From the NCBI GenBank assembly GCA_031367715.1, contig JANLQJ010000077.1, positions 17,920 through 81,919 on the forward strand: a DNA stretch of 64,000 nt, read 5' to 3'. The position numbers and the translations under genes are program-made. A model generated the notes under the pieces. That model had not been told where the DNA came from. It searched no databases and was given only the letters and a program-made list of their open reading frames with translations. The DNA comes from JANYHF01 sp031367715. GTDB taxonomy: Bacteria; Pseudomonadota; Alphaproteobacteria; Rhizobiales; Hyphomicrobiaceae. Shown piece after piece: positions 35,262 through 44,425 of this stretch; the stretch's first letter is position 1, and each line of letters begins with the position of its first letter.

Positions 35262-36587
35262 TTAATACGACTGCTGCGTCTTGGTCTTGTGCTCGGAGGC
35301 TTTCATGGCCTTGCGGTTGCGGTTCCAGTCGGCCTGCGAATCCAGTTTCTGGGCATCGGCCCGGAACTGCTCGGCGATTGGCGCCGCGGGAGCGATGCCG
35401 AGGCTCTGCGCCTGCTGGTCGAGCTGTTTGGCATAGCCGTTCAGCAGTTTCTTGGCGTCGTCGATGCGGCCCTTGTCGCGCATTGTGACCGCCTCCTCAT
35501 GCACCTCGTTGGCGAGCTGCGTGGTGATGTCGCCCATCACGGCCTTGTTCAGGCTGGCCAGTTCCTCGTCCGCTTTGGGGGTGATGCGCACCGATACCCG
35601 CGAGGTATCCGTCACGCGCCGGGTTTCGCCCTGGGCACTGTAGCTGAGTTCGACATCGGCCACCGAGAGATCACCGGCCGTTGCCCCTTGCGGCACTTCC
35701 AGTTCGACGACCACGTACTTCTGTTGCTTGCCATACAGCTGATTGAAGCGGAGCGTCGCCACACCGTCCTTGATCTCGGCGTCACGTCCAAGGGCCCGGG
35801 TCGGCTTGAAACCCCTGTGGCAATCGATCCGGATGATCAGGTCTTGCGCCACCACCGACAAGACATTGCCGAACTCCTTGTTGAAAATGTCGACCAGCTG
35901 ATCGGAGCGCTCGACAAAGGCGTGGTTGCCGTCGGAGGCGTAGGCAAGCTTGGTCATCAGGTCTTCGTTGTAGCCAAGGCCGAGGCCGATGGTGGTGATG
36001 CTGATGCCCTTGGCGGCAGCCTTTTGGCCCAGCACAGCAACTTCCTGCGCGCTCGACGGGCCGACATTGGCCAACCCATCCGAGATCAGGATCAGGCGGT
36101 TGACGCGCTCGCGATCAAGGTACTTGCTGATCTGCCGGATGCCTTCTTCGGTACCGGCATAGAGCGCGGTGTTGCCGTCGGCCTCGAGCGCCTCAATGGC
36201 CCGGCTGATGCGGACGTGATCGGTGACATGGGTTGCCGGCACCACAACGTCAACGTCGTGGCTGAACGCGACCACCGAGGCCACATCGTTCTCGCCGAGG
36301 CGCTCCAGCGCCAGGATCGCACCCTCACGCGCCTTGCCGATCTTGTTGTCATCCTGCATCGAACCCGAGCGGTCGATAACGAGGCCGACATTGGCGGCGG
36401 TACGCTTGGCGTCATGAGCGAGCACAAGTCCTTCCAGCGAGATGCGCAGATAGACGTGTTTGCCCGATGCGGCAACCACGGCGGTCTGGCCGAGCTGGGC
36501 ATCGAGTTTGACGGTGTTAGCGAACGCGGGCGTTGCCAGCGCGACTGCGGCGCAGGCAGCGCCGATCATTGAGGTGAGTTTGACCAT
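35262..36587 (-). CDS. secreted von Willebrand factor A-domain protein
   Basis: 441-residue protein with a Sec signal peptide (MVKLTSMIGAACAAVALATP, then AFA). A vWA domain follows with an intact MIDAS motif, DRSGSM at residues 72-77, then the conserved Thr in DGNTALYAGT and Asp in LILISDGLANVG. The C-terminal half is a beta-rich region and a Gln/Lys-rich end. It probably binds a divalent metal and mediates protein-protein contacts in the periplasm or outside the cell. It resembles YfbK-like vWA proteins. No partner gene (MoxR/Bat type) is nearby. Confidence 0.88.
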   Translation of the reverse strand: MVKLTSMIGAACAAVALATPAFANTVKLDAQLGQTAVVAASGKHVYLRISLEGLVLAHDAKRTAANVGLVIDRSGSMQDDNKIGKAREGAILALERLGENDVASVVAFSHDVDVVVPATHVTDHVRISRAIEALEADGNTALYAGTEEGIRQISKYLDRERVNRLILISDGLANVGPSSAQEVAVLGQKAAAKGISITTIGLGLGYNEDLMTKLAYASDGNHAFVERSDQLVDIFNKEFGNVLSVVAQDLIIRIDCHRGFKPTRALGRDAEIKDGVATLRFNQLYGKQQKYVVVELEVPQGATAGDLSVADVELSYSAQGETRRVTDTSRVSVRITPKADEELASLNKAVMGDITTQLANEVHEEAVTMRDKGRIDDAKKLLNGYAKQLDQQAQSLGIAPAAPIAEQFRADAQKLDSQADWNRNRKAMKASEHKTKTQQSY

Positions 36588-36853
36588 GTTCGAGAGACCT
36601 CCGCAGGATTGACGGTACGAAGATCATTTGCGGCCATGCCGGCCGAATTGCGTTGGAAATGTGCGGATACCTTGTATCAAGCTATTGGCGAGATTGAGCA
36701 TTTCATGGTTCGCCAGTGCCGGCATAGTTAGCCAACCGGATGTGGGCGCAAGCCGCCGCTACGCCCTAAGTCGCCGAGCGCCCGTCACGCACACCCGGTT
36801 GACGGGACGTAACGCTGGTTGAACCAGGCCCCGAATCATTCGATAGACTAGCT

Positions 36854-37546
36854 ATGCCGACACTCCGCAGGCCCATTTTGGTTGCAGCACAGGCGCCGTT
36901 TTCCGGTGCCCGCCAATTTGCCGCCGACACACACGGCCACCTTGCGGATCTGCACCGGGAATACCTGCACGATTGGACGATTGTGAAACGGGCGCGCTTC
37001 AACGCGGCCAAACGCTATGAACGCAAGCAGCAGGCCAGCACCCTTGCCTTTGCGACACTTGGCGTGGTCGGCTTCATGCTCCCGTACTTCATACTCAACT
37101 TCGGCGGGCTACTCAGCGAAGAAGCACGCAAGCTGCTTGATTTCGCGGGTTTCGCAACCGGGTTGTTCTCGCTGGTTCTCGGGCTGGTTGAGCAGGCCAG
37201 AGGCTATGAATCGATGGCGCGGCGCCTCAACACCAGCGCACTTGAAGTGAACTCGGTACTGCGCAGATTGCGCGCCGCTTCGCACATCGACGACGACATG
37301 TTGCGTGGCCTGGTCACGGACTACGAAGCTGCGCTTGATCGCTGCGACATCAATCACGACGACATCGATAGTGAGATCGCGAACGCGCAACAGTCGCGCC
37401 ATGAGACTCGCGCCACCGATCAGACGCTGGCGCAACGCAAGCTGCGGCGACTGAAATGGCAGGAATTTTTCCAGATCTGGGGGCTGTACCTGTTCATCCT
37501 GCCGCTCCCGACCATCTGGGCATTGATCGTTTGGATTGCGCTGTAG
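36854..37546 (+). CDS. SLATT-like 2TM/3TM membrane protein
   Basis: 230 residues: a charged N-terminal helix with Arg/Lys-rich RFNAAKRYERKQQ, two transmembrane helices (about 62-82 and 95-114), then EQARGYESMARRLNTSALEVNSVLRRLR, a long coiled-coil-like acidic region and a third hydrophobic helix at the C-terminus (about 205-229). This layout resembles SLATT domains, predicted pore-forming effectors usually linked to nucleotide-signal systems. I see no cyclase, SLOG or other partner in the window. The SLATT call is by pattern only. Confidence 0.6.
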   Translation: MPTLRRPILVAAQAPFSGARQFAADTHGHLADLHREYLHDWTIVKRARFNAAKRYERKQQASTLAFATLGVVGFMLPYFILNFGGLLSEEARKLLDFAGFATGLFSLVLGLVEQARGYESMARRLNTSALEVNSVLRRLRAASHIDDDMLRGLVTDYEAALDRCDINHDDIDSEIANAQQSRHETRATDQTLAQRKLRRLKWQEFFQIWGLYLFILPLPTIWALIVWIAL

Positions 37547-37563
37547 TTGGCGCGGTGCTTGTG

Positions 37564-37595
37564 GTGTAGGGGCGCACTGCTGTGCGCCCCTACAC
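37564..37595. repeat. GTAGGGGCG-type palindrome, single perfect hairpin
   Basis: A perfect 14-base inverted repeat (37564-37577 and 37582-37595) with a TGCT loop: GTGTAGGGGCGCAC then GTGCGCCCCTACAC. It lies between the convergent SLATT-like gene and asd, so it can also serve as a bidirectional terminator-like hairpin although no T run follows. The same sequence class, with one imperfect end, ends the window at 63978-64000. Confidence 0.85.
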
Positions 37596-37611
37596 ACCGA
37601 CCGCGGGTGGG

Positions 37612-38649
37612 TTACGCCGCCTTCTTCAGCAGATTGCGGTTGATCAGGCTCTCGGCGATCTGCACCGCGTTCAGCGCCGCGCCTTTGCGCAGATTGTCCG
37701 ACACGATCCACAGGTTGAGACCGTTATCGACGGTCGAATCCTCGCGAATGCGACTGACGTAGGTCGCGTACTCGCCGACGCATTCGATCGGCGTGATGTA
37801 GCCACCCGGCTCGCGCTTGTCGTAGACCATGATGCCCGGCGACTCGCGCAGGATGTCGCGTGCCTCGTCGGCCGTGATCGGGTTCTCGAACTCGATGTTG
37901 ACGGCTTCGGAATGGCCCACGAACACCGGCACGCGCACGCAGGTCGCCGTGACCTTGATCTTGGGATCGAGGATCTTCTTGGTCTCGACCACCATCTTCC
38001 ATTCCTCTTTGGTCTGACCGTCTTCCATGAAGACGTCGATGTGGGGAATGACGTTGAAGGCGATCTGCTTGCTGAATTTCTTGGGCGCGTATTCGACTCC
38101 GGGCACATATTTGGACTTGGTCTGATCGAACAGCTCGTCCATGCCTTCCTTGCCCGCGCCCGATACCGACTGGTAGGTTGCGATCACCACGCGCTTGATC
38201 TTGGCATGGTCGTGCAATGGCTTCAGCGCCACCACGAGCTGCGCCGTCGAGCAGTTGGGATTGGCGATGATCATCTTCTTCTTGTAGCCGTTCACGGCGT
38301 CCGGATTGACCTCAGGCACCACCAAGGGAACGTCCATGTCGTAGCGCCAACAGGACGAGTTATCGATCACGATGGCGCCCAGTTTGCCGATCTTCGGACT
38401 CCAGAGCTTGCTGACCTCTGAGCCGGCCGACATCAAGCACAGGTCGACCTTGGAGAAATCAAACTGCTCCAGATCCTGGCATTTGAGTATCTTGTCGCCG
38501 TAGGAGACTTCGGTTCCGACCGAGCGGCGTGACGCGATGGCGTGCACAACGCTGGCGGGGAACTTGCGCTCCTCGAGAATGTTCATCATCTCGCGGCCCA
38601 CATTGCCCGTGGCGCCGACGACGGCAACTCGATAGCCGTTCTGGCTCAT
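37612..38649 (-). CDS. asd: aspartate-semialdehyde dehydrogenase
   Basis: NADPH-dependent enzyme making aspartate semialdehyde, the branch point to lysine/DAP, threonine and methionine. The N-terminal Rossmann motif is VVGATGNVGREMM; the catalytic Cys is in ANPNCSTAQLVV (C133), and the family stretches SYQSVSGAGKEGMDEL and RVPVFVGHSEAVNIEF follow. 345 residues. It is 147 bases from dapB on the same strand; a long hairpin-forming sequence (38733-38798) lies between them. Confidence 0.97.
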   Translation of the reverse strand: MSQNGYRVAVVGATGNVGREMMNILEERKFPASVVHAIASRRSVGTEVSYGDKILKCQDLEQFDFSKVDLCLMSAGSEVSKLWSPKIGKLGAIVIDNSSCWRYDMDVPLVVPEVNPDAVNGYKKKMIIANPNCSTAQLVVALKPLHDHAKIKRVVIATYQSVSGAGKEGMDELFDQTKSKYVPGVEYAPKKFSKQIAFNVIPHIDVFMEDGQTKEEWKMVVETKKILDPKIKVTATCVRVPVFVGHSEAVNIEFENPITADEARDILRESPGIMVYDKREPGGYITPIECVGEYATYVSRIREDSTVDNGLNLWIVSDNLRKGAALNAVQIAESLINRNLLKKAA

Positions 38650-38732
38650 TGATAGGTTGTCCTTTGGTCTTCGATGGATAGGCCGCGATGAGATAGCCGA
38701 TTGGGCGCGGCAGGCAATGGATTTGTTGGCGC

Positions 38733-38798
38733 AGTGGGGCTTTGGGCGTTAGGCTTTGGTCGACAGCTACCCCTCTGGCCAAAGCCCACAGCCCCACT
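38733..38798 (-). repeat. long inverted repeat at the 3' end of dapB
   Basis: Arms of 15 bases (38733-38747 and 38784-38798) match at 14 positions, with a 36-base loop containing a second possible pairing (GGCTTTGG at 38752 with CCAAAGCC at 38779). The right arm reaches the dapB stop at 38797. No T run follows on the minus strand, so it is more likely an mRNA-stabilising or processing stem than a terminator. Confidence 0.5.
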
Positions 38799-39603
38799 AC
38801 AATCCCAACACATCCGCCATCGAATACAGCCCTGGCGGTTTGCCGTGCGCCCACAGCGCGGCCTTGACGGCGCCGCGCGCGAAGATCCCGCGATCGGCGG
38901 CCTTGTGGGTGATCTCGATACGTTCATTCTCACCGGCAAAGATCACTGTGTGCTCGCCAACGACAGTGCCGCCGCGCAGGGTGGCAAAGCCGATGCTGCC
39001 GCGCGCGCGCGCGCCGGTGTGGCCATCGCGCGCGCGTATCGAATGGGTCTTGAGGTCGATGCCGCGTCCTGCGGCGGCGGCCTGTCCGAACATCAACGCG
39101 GTCCCGGACGGCGCATCGACCTTGTGGCGGTGATGCATCTCGACGATCTCGATATCGAAATCCTCATCCAACGCGGCGGCCACTTTGCGCGTCAGCGCGG
39201 CCAGCAGATTGACGCCCAGGCTCATATTGCCGGCCTTCATGATACGAGCTTTCTTGGCGAAGGCGGCAATGCGGGTTTCATCGTCCGCGGTAAACCCGGT
39301 GGTACCAATGACATGCACCAACCCGGCTTTGGCCGCCAGCGCCGCAACCTGCAGCGAAGCATTCGGCGTGGAGAAATCGACAATGCCATCGATCTGATCG
39401 GCGATGGCGGCAAGATCGTCCGTGATCGGCACCGTCAGCTTACCAACTCCGGCCAGCAATCCCACATCCTGGCCCAGCGCGATCGAACCCGGCATCTCGA
39501 TGGCGCCACCGACGCAGCAGCCCGGCACTTCCTTGATGGTGCGGACCAGTGTCTGGCCCATGCGTCCGGCCGCGCCGATCACTGCCAGTCTCATATCGGT
39601 CAT
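38797..39603 (-). CDS. dapB: 4-hydroxy-tetrahydrodipicolinate reductase
   Basis: Reduces the dipicolinate precursor in the DAP/lysine pathway. The N-terminal nucleotide motif is VIGAAGRMGQTLV; the active-site stretch EMHHRHKVDAPSGTALM lies near residue 155, and GFATLRGGTVVGEHTVIF follows. 268 residues, as expected. A start codon at 39603 is followed by another ATG three codons on (39594); both are plausible. asd lies downstream, so the two lysine-pathway genes may form one transcript. Confidence 0.97.
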   Translation of the reverse strand: MTDMRLAVIGAAGRMGQTLVRTIKEVPGCCVGGAIEMPGSIALGQDVGLLAGVGKLTVPITDDLAAIADQIDGIVDFSTPNASLQVAALAAKAGLVHVIGTTGFTADDETRIAAFAKKARIMKAGNMSLGVNLLAALTRKVAAALDEDFDIEIVEMHHRHKVDAPSGTALMFGQAAAAGRGIDLKTHSIRARDGHTGARARGSIGFATLRGGTVVGEHTVIFAGENERIEITHKAADRGIFARGAVKAALWAHGKPPGLYSMADVLGL

Positions 39604-39653
39604 GAATTGCGCCCCTCCGTGGGCACCCGCCTGAGGTCAGGCCGAGCACACTA

Positions 39654-40466
39654 TCACACCTCAAGATCGACGATCACTGGCGCATGATCGGAGGGCTGCG
39701 TCCAGCCGCGCGCTTCATCCAGCACACGCATGGCCGTCGGCTTGGCAGTGGCCTTGCGGTTCAGCCACACATGATCGAGGCGGCGGCCCTTGTTGGCTGT
39801 CTTCCAGTCCGCCGCCCGGTAACTCCACCATGTATAGAGCTTTTCTTCGGCCGGTACGAACGAGCGCATGACGTCTTGCCACTGGCCCGCCGCCAGCACG
39901 CGCGACAACGCCTCGACTTCCACCGGCGTATGGCTGACGATGCCCAGCATTTGCTTGTGCGACCAGACATCGTGCTCCAGCGGCGCCACGTTCATGTCTC
40001 CTATGGCAACCCGGTTGGTGCCGCCCTCGGCGCCATCCGACATCCACTTGGCCATGCCGTCGAGATAGGCAAGTTTCTGTCCGAACTTGGGGTTCACGGC
40101 ATGGTCGGGCGTATCGCCTCCAGAAGGGACGTAGAAGTTATCGACCACCAGACCCTTGTGCCTGGCGCTCGGGGTCACTTTCACGGCGAGGTGCCGCGCT
40201 TCGCCGGTCGCGTTCAGATCGTGCCGCACCAGCTCGGTCAGCGGCAGCCGCGAGACGGTCGCCACGCCGTGATAGCCAGGCTGGCCATGGACCACGGCAT
40301 GGCGGTAGCCGAAACCCGCGAACGCCTCACGCGGGAATAGCTCGCTGGCGCACTTGATCTCCTGCAGGCACAGCACATCGGGCGCATGCTCGGTCAGAAA
40401 GCGCTCGACCAGACCGATGCGCAGCCGCACGGAATTGATGTTCCAGGTCGCCAATCTCAGTTTCAT
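39654..40466 (-). CDS. xth: exodeoxyribonuclease III
   Basis: AP endonuclease/3'-exonuclease for base excision repair. The EEP-fold motifs are present: LATWNINSVRLR at the start, LCLQEIKC near residue 34, GDMNVAPLEHDVW near 150 and a C-terminal SDHAPVIVDLEV. The ATG at 40466 gives 270 residues; an in-frame extension to 40574 has no family sequence. It is 50 bases before dapB and is preceded by the terminator of the lolA-like transcript. Confidence 0.95.
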   Translation of the reverse strand: MKLRLATWNINSVRLRIGLVERFLTEHAPDVLCLQEIKCASELFPREAFAGFGYRHAVVHGQPGYHGVATVSRLPLTELVRHDLNATGEARHLAVKVTPSARHKGLVVDNFYVPSGGDTPDHAVNPKFGQKLAYLDGMAKWMSDGAEGGTNRVAIGDMNVAPLEHDVWSHKQMLGIVSHTPVEVEALSRVLAAGQWQDVMRSFVPAEEKLYTWWSYRAADWKTANKGRRLDHVWLNRKATAKPTAMRVLDEARGWTQPSDHAPVIVDLEV

Positions 40467-40831
40467 GGAATCACGCGGAGTTGGGGGACACGAACGGCAT
40501 CTTGCGCCCGCGCATCGTGCCTGAACTGCAAAACTTTTGTAACGCCGAAGATGAAGATCAAGTCCCCGATCCAAAGAAAAAGGCGCCCAACACGAGGTTG
40601 AGCGCCTTTCTGCGCGATTGGCGCAAATGGCATCGGGAGGGAGCCGATGCCTGCAAACGCGCCATCGGTTAGACGGGGGGGCACTACCGATATGGGGCGC
40701 GCTTGCGATATGATGAAAATAGGCCGGATCCGGCGGAGTTCAAGAGCTCATCGCACCTTGATGACGAAAATGTTACTGGTAAAGCCGTAGTCATGGGCAC
40801 TTCAGGTTGCACGTGAGTCGCAACTCAACTT
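40467..40831. other. 365-base intergenic region
   Basis: Between lolA-like (stop 40832) and xth (start 40466). It holds the terminator at 40573-40608 and a 12-base palindrome GCCGGATCCGGC (40723-40734). I see no gene or convincing promoter in the rest. Confidence 0.6.
40573..40608 (-). terminator. intrinsic terminator of the ftsK/lolA-like transcript
   Basis: On the minus strand a 12-base stem (40597-40608 with 40580-40591, one mismatch) has a five-base loop and is followed by a T-rich run (TTTCTTT, 40579-40573). It is over 220 bases past the lolA-like stop, but nothing closer looks like a terminator. Confidence 0.75.
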
Positions 40832-41584
40832 TTAGTGCTTTCCCTTAAGGGCTTCCAGCTCCAACGGAGAGTTCTCGAAGAACTTTGGATCGGCGGGTTT
40901 GTCGCGCACGAGGTTCGCGATCTCGACCCGCGTGTTGTCGCCCTGCGGACCGGCGATCACCCACTCCTTCAACTCCAGCTTGCCCTCATTCTTGACGAAG
41001 AACAGCTGGATCTGACCCTGATTGTCGGAAATCTTGTCCTGGATCGTCATGGTGACCAGATCGTCGGTCGCCGACAGCTCTTTGATATCGGCGTCGCGCG
41101 AAAGGTTGACGTCCTTGGCCAGCAGCAGGCGGAAGGGCGTCGAATCCACCGGATAGCGATCGGCGTGCTTAAGGTCGTAGTCCTCGAAGGACAGCGTTTC
41201 GCCGTCGGACAGGATGACCAGCTGGCTTGGCGCGCCATAGACAAAGCGGAACTTGCCCGGGCGCTTGATGAAAAAGTCGCCCTTCTGCTGCTGCTGCTCG
41301 GCATCGGTCTGCAGGAACTTGCCCCTGAGTTCGTTGATGCCGTTGAAATAGCCATTGATGTCGGTGATGGCGGCCGTTTGTTTGTCGTCTAGGGTCAGGC
41401 TGCCCGCCGGCGCCGGCTTGGCCCCGGTAACACTGGCGCCCCAGTTGGAACCGCCAACCGCCTTGGCCTTGTCGCCGACTTTGGCATCAGCCGCGTCTGA
41501 GACGGTGGTCGCACCGATAAACGTCGTGCCGGCGAGTGCGGCACTGAGAACAATACGTCGCAAAACTTGTCCCGCTTCGCTCAT
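40832..41584 (-). CDS. LolA-like outer-membrane lipoprotein carrier protein
   Basis: Periplasmic lipoprotein chaperone family. A signal peptide (about residues 9-33, RRIVLSAALAGTTFIGAT) is followed by a linker and the LolA fold: DINGYFNGINELRGKFLQTD, PGKFRFVYGAPSQLVILSDGETL and later LSRDADIKELSATDD. It has a QQQQ run in the first helix. 250 residues from the ATG at 41584. It is encoded 123 bases after ftsK; this pair with xth is a usual alphaproteobacterial neighbourhood. Confidence 0.9.
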   Translation of the reverse strand: MSEAGQVLRRIVLSAALAGTTFIGATTVSDAADAKVGDKAKAVGGSNWGASVTGAKPAPAGSLTLDDKQTAAITDINGYFNGINELRGKFLQTDAEQQQQKGDFFIKRPGKFRFVYGAPSQLVILSDGETLSFEDYDLKHADRYPVDSTPFRLLLAKDVNLSRDADIKELSATDDLVTMTIQDKISDNQGQIQLFFVKNEGKLELKEWVIAGPQGDNTRVEIANLVRDKPADPKFFENSPLELEALKGKH

Positions 41585-41707
41585 GCGAACTGGCTCCAGT
41601 GATAATGGAAAGTCCCTGCAAGGGGACGGGCACGACGGTGCCATCCCACTTCCCGCTGTCAAACTGATGCGCGGAGCCTTGGCTGTTCCATGCAAATATG
41701 AGCCAAA

Positions 41708-44419
41708 TTAGGCGGACGCGGTGCGGCCGAGCAGCACGGGCCGCCGGCCCGAGGCATCGTCCTGGCTAGCGACCAGTCCGGTTTCTTGCATCTTGCCCAG
41801 CAGATCATTGGCGGACCCGTAGGCCAATCCCAGCCGCGCGCGCAGCTCGGCAACCGAGGTCGAGCCCTGCTGCATGGCGATGCTGACCGCCTGTTGATAG
41901 GTCTCGGTATCGACCACAACCGGCACCGGGTCGACCGCGGCACGGCCGATCGATGGTTCGTAGCTGGCCGGACCCTGGCGCCGAATGGCGTCGGTCACCT
42001 GGGCAATATCGCGGTTCCCGAGCATCGGCGCCTGGCCACGTACCGGCGCGCCGCCAACCCCGAACAGTAGATCGCCAGCTCCCAGCAGCAGCTCGGCTCC
42101 ACCATCATTGAGGATCAGGCGGCTTTGCGACTTCGAACCGAGCTTGAAGCACAGCCGAGCAGGCAAGTTCGCCCTCAGGCCGGCCGAAATCCGGTCGGTC
42201 TCCAGTTTGCCGGTGGCCGCGATGATATGAATGCCGGCCGCGCGCGACATCTGGCCGAGCCGCTGCAGCACGCTGTCTGCCTCGGCGCCTTCGGCCTGCA
42301 ACAACAGCTCGAGATCGTCGATCACCACCACCACATAGGGCATCGCCTTGGGGGTGATGACTTCTTCCTCATAGATGGCGCGTCCGCTCTGCCGGTCAAA
42401 GCCGGTCTGCACGGCGCGCTTGAAGCCGGTGCCCTGGCGCAAGGCATTGCGCACGGCGTTGTTGTAGACGCCGATGCCACGCATGTTGAGCTTGGACATC
42501 ACCTTCAGCCGCTCTTCCATCTCGGCGACGCACCAGGCCAGCGCGCTCATGGCCTGGCCGGGGTCCTTGAGCACAGGAGCCAGCAGGTGCCCGATACCAT
42601 CGAAGGCCTGATGGTCGACGCCCTTGGGATCGATCACCAGCAGGCGCAGCTCTTCCGGGCTGTGGCGCAACAACAGCGACAGTAGCATGGTGCCGAGCGT
42701 GGTCGACTTGCCCGAGCCGGCCGAGCCGGCCACCAACAATCCGGGCATCTGCGCCAGATCGGAAATGATCGGTTGGCGGTCGACGCCCATGCCGATGGCG
42801 AGCGGCAGCGCATGCAGATTGTGCTTGTAGCTGCGGGTTTCCATCAGGCCGCGCAGAGAGACCTTCTCGTGCCGTTCGTTCGGCAGCTCGATGCCAACCG
42901 AACTGCGCCCTGGGATGGCAGCAACGCGGGCGGTCGAGACGCCAAAGGCCCGGGCAATATCCTCGGCCAGGCCGATGACGCGGGTCAGCTTGACGCCGGC
43001 CGCCGCTTCCAGCTCGTAGTGCGTGACGATCGGGCCAGGCAGCACACTGATGATTTTGCCGCGCACGCCGAAATCGACTAGCACATCCTCAAGCCGTCTG
43101 GCGGCCGCCACCAGCTCGACATTGTCATTTTCCGGTGGCGAGTCTTTGGCCTCGGACTGACTGAGCAGCGTCACCGGCGGCACGCGATAAACCGCAGCGG
43201 CTTCGGCCCAGGTGCGGACCGTAGCGGTCGCCATGTCGCTCGCCTTGGGCGCCTTGCTGGGAGGCTCGGACTGCTTGGTCGCGGCGGCCACTTCGACGTA
43301 TTGCGGCAGCGGTTCTGCATCGTCGTCAAGGAACGGCACCGAATTGCCGGTCAGCGGGGCAACTGCTTCGCCCGCCCGTTCCAGAAACGCGCGCCATCCA
43401 GGCCATGACGGCGAGGCATCGGGCGCCTCCTCGACGTCATCTTCGTCGCGGCGGCTGGCTGCCGGCGCAAAGCGCTGCGCCATGTGCCGGCTCTGGTCGT
43501 CGTCCGGCAGATCGTCATAGGGCACATGCATGGACTGGCCAGGCTGGTAACCGCCGGCAGCGTCGGAACCGGCCGCCGCGTCGTTGTCCCGTTCGGCCAT
43601 GCGCACGAAAGCCGGCGCCTGGCCTTTGCGCGGCGGCACCATGCGTACCGATGCGTTGCCGCCGGTCGAGGGCGCGGATTGGGCATCGAGATCGGGCGCA
43701 AAGCTGAGTTCGCCAGACCAGTTCGGCTTGAGTTTGGAGCTATCGGTCTCTCGATCCATCGACCGCGCCGCGGGCTTTTCCAGCGCGGGTTCAACATTGA
43801 AGCCGAGATTGGCGCTGGCATTCGCCAAGTCGGCGTCCGCCGCGGAGCTGGAACGCACCGCCAGCACGAACAGGCAGGTGGCGGCGGCCGCAAGGCCGGC
43901 ACCGCCGAGGCCGCTGGCATAGTCCGGGCCGGCAAACGACAGTGCCATGCGCAACAGACCCAGGCCCTGGTCGCCAACGACGCCACCCAGGCCGCGCGCG
44001 AATGGCCAGGCGTCCGGCGCGGGCAGGGCCGACAGCGCGCTGGCTGCCGTAAGGCTGGTCAAGGGCCAGAGCAGCAACCGCCGCACGGGCCGGCCGAGCG
44101 GCCGTCGCGACAAGTGCTCGATGGCCCAGAAGGTGGGGATTGAGAACAGCACGGCGGCGCCAAAGCCGAGGCTTTGCAGCAGCACATCGGCGGTTTGAGC
44201 GGGCAACTTGCCGAACAGGTGTGTGATCAAACCGCCGCCAACGGCGGCCGGTTCGGTGCTCGGCAGCTCCCAAGAGAGCAGCCCCAGCCAGCCGAGACCG
44301 GTCAGAAACAGCAGACCCGCGCCCAGACCCCGACGCAGCCAGCTGCGCAAGCCGCTGCCCAGGGCGTCCGGCAGGAACTCCCGATGACTCTTATCGCTGT
44401 GCAACAGACTCGCTGACAC
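41708..44419 (-). CDS. ftsK: DNA translocase FtsK
   Basis: Septal DNA pump for chromosome segregation. The first 200 residues hold four to five membrane helices, followed by a long low-complexity linker to about 450. The motor has Walker A in VAGSAGSGKSTTLGTML (near residue 567), RLLVIDPKG and VVVIDDLELLL. The C-terminal gamma winged-helix ends with RLGLAYGSANDLLGKMQETGLV. The start is GTG at 44419. 903 residues. It starts six bases after the aminotransferase stop, so it is probably part of its transcript. Confidence 0.97.
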   Translation of the reverse strand: MSASLLHSDKSHREFLPDALGSGLRSWLRRGLGAGLLFLTGLGWLGLLSWELPSTEPAAVGGGLITHLFGKLPAQTADVLLQSLGFGAAVLFSIPTFWAIEHLSRRPLGRPVRRLLLWPLTSLTAASALSALPAPDAWPFARGLGGVVGDQGLGLLRMALSFAGPDYASGLGGAGLAAAATCLFVLAVRSSSAADADLANASANLGFNVEPALEKPAARSMDRETDSSKLKPNWSGELSFAPDLDAQSAPSTGGNASVRMVPPRKGQAPAFVRMAERDNDAAAGSDAAGGYQPGQSMHVPYDDLPDDDQSRHMAQRFAPAASRRDEDDVEEAPDASPSWPGWRAFLERAGEAVAPLTGNSVPFLDDDAEPLPQYVEVAAATKQSEPPSKAPKASDMATATVRTWAEAAAVYRVPPVTLLSQSEAKDSPPENDNVELVAAARRLEDVLVDFGVRGKIISVLPGPIVTHYELEAAAGVKLTRVIGLAEDIARAFGVSTARVAAIPGRSSVGIELPNERHEKVSLRGLMETRSYKHNLHALPLAIGMGVDRQPIISDLAQMPGLLVAGSAGSGKSTTLGTMLLSLLLRHSPEELRLLVIDPKGVDHQAFDGIGHLLAPVLKDPGQAMSALAWCVAEMEERLKVMSKLNMRGIGVYNNAVRNALRQGTGFKRAVQTGFDRQSGRAIYEEEVITPKAMPYVVVVIDDLELLLQAEGAEADSVLQRLGQMSRAAGIHIIAATGKLETDRISAGLRANLPARLCFKLGSKSQSRLILNDGGAELLLGAGDLLFGVGGAPVRGQAPMLGNRDIAQVTDAIRRQGPASYEPSIGRAAVDPVPVVVDTETYQQAVSIAMQQGSTSVAELRARLGLAYGSANDLLGKMQETGLVASQDDASGRRPVLLGRTASA

Positions 44420-44425
44420 GGCACT

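Noticed and set aside
35289..36572. Plus-strand open frame of 427 codons opposite the vWA gene
   Set aside because: The vWA gene has signal peptide and MIDAS motif on the minus strand; this frame is a shadow.
36854..37546. Complete CBASS-type defence locus around the SLATT-like gene
   Set aside because: No cyclase, no other effector and no ancillary gene within the neighbouring 10 kb; adjacent genes are vWA and lysine-pathway genes.
39000..39045. CG dinucleotide run inside dapB
   Set aside because: It encodes Ala/Arg residues that fit the DapB sequence context, so it needs no other explanation.
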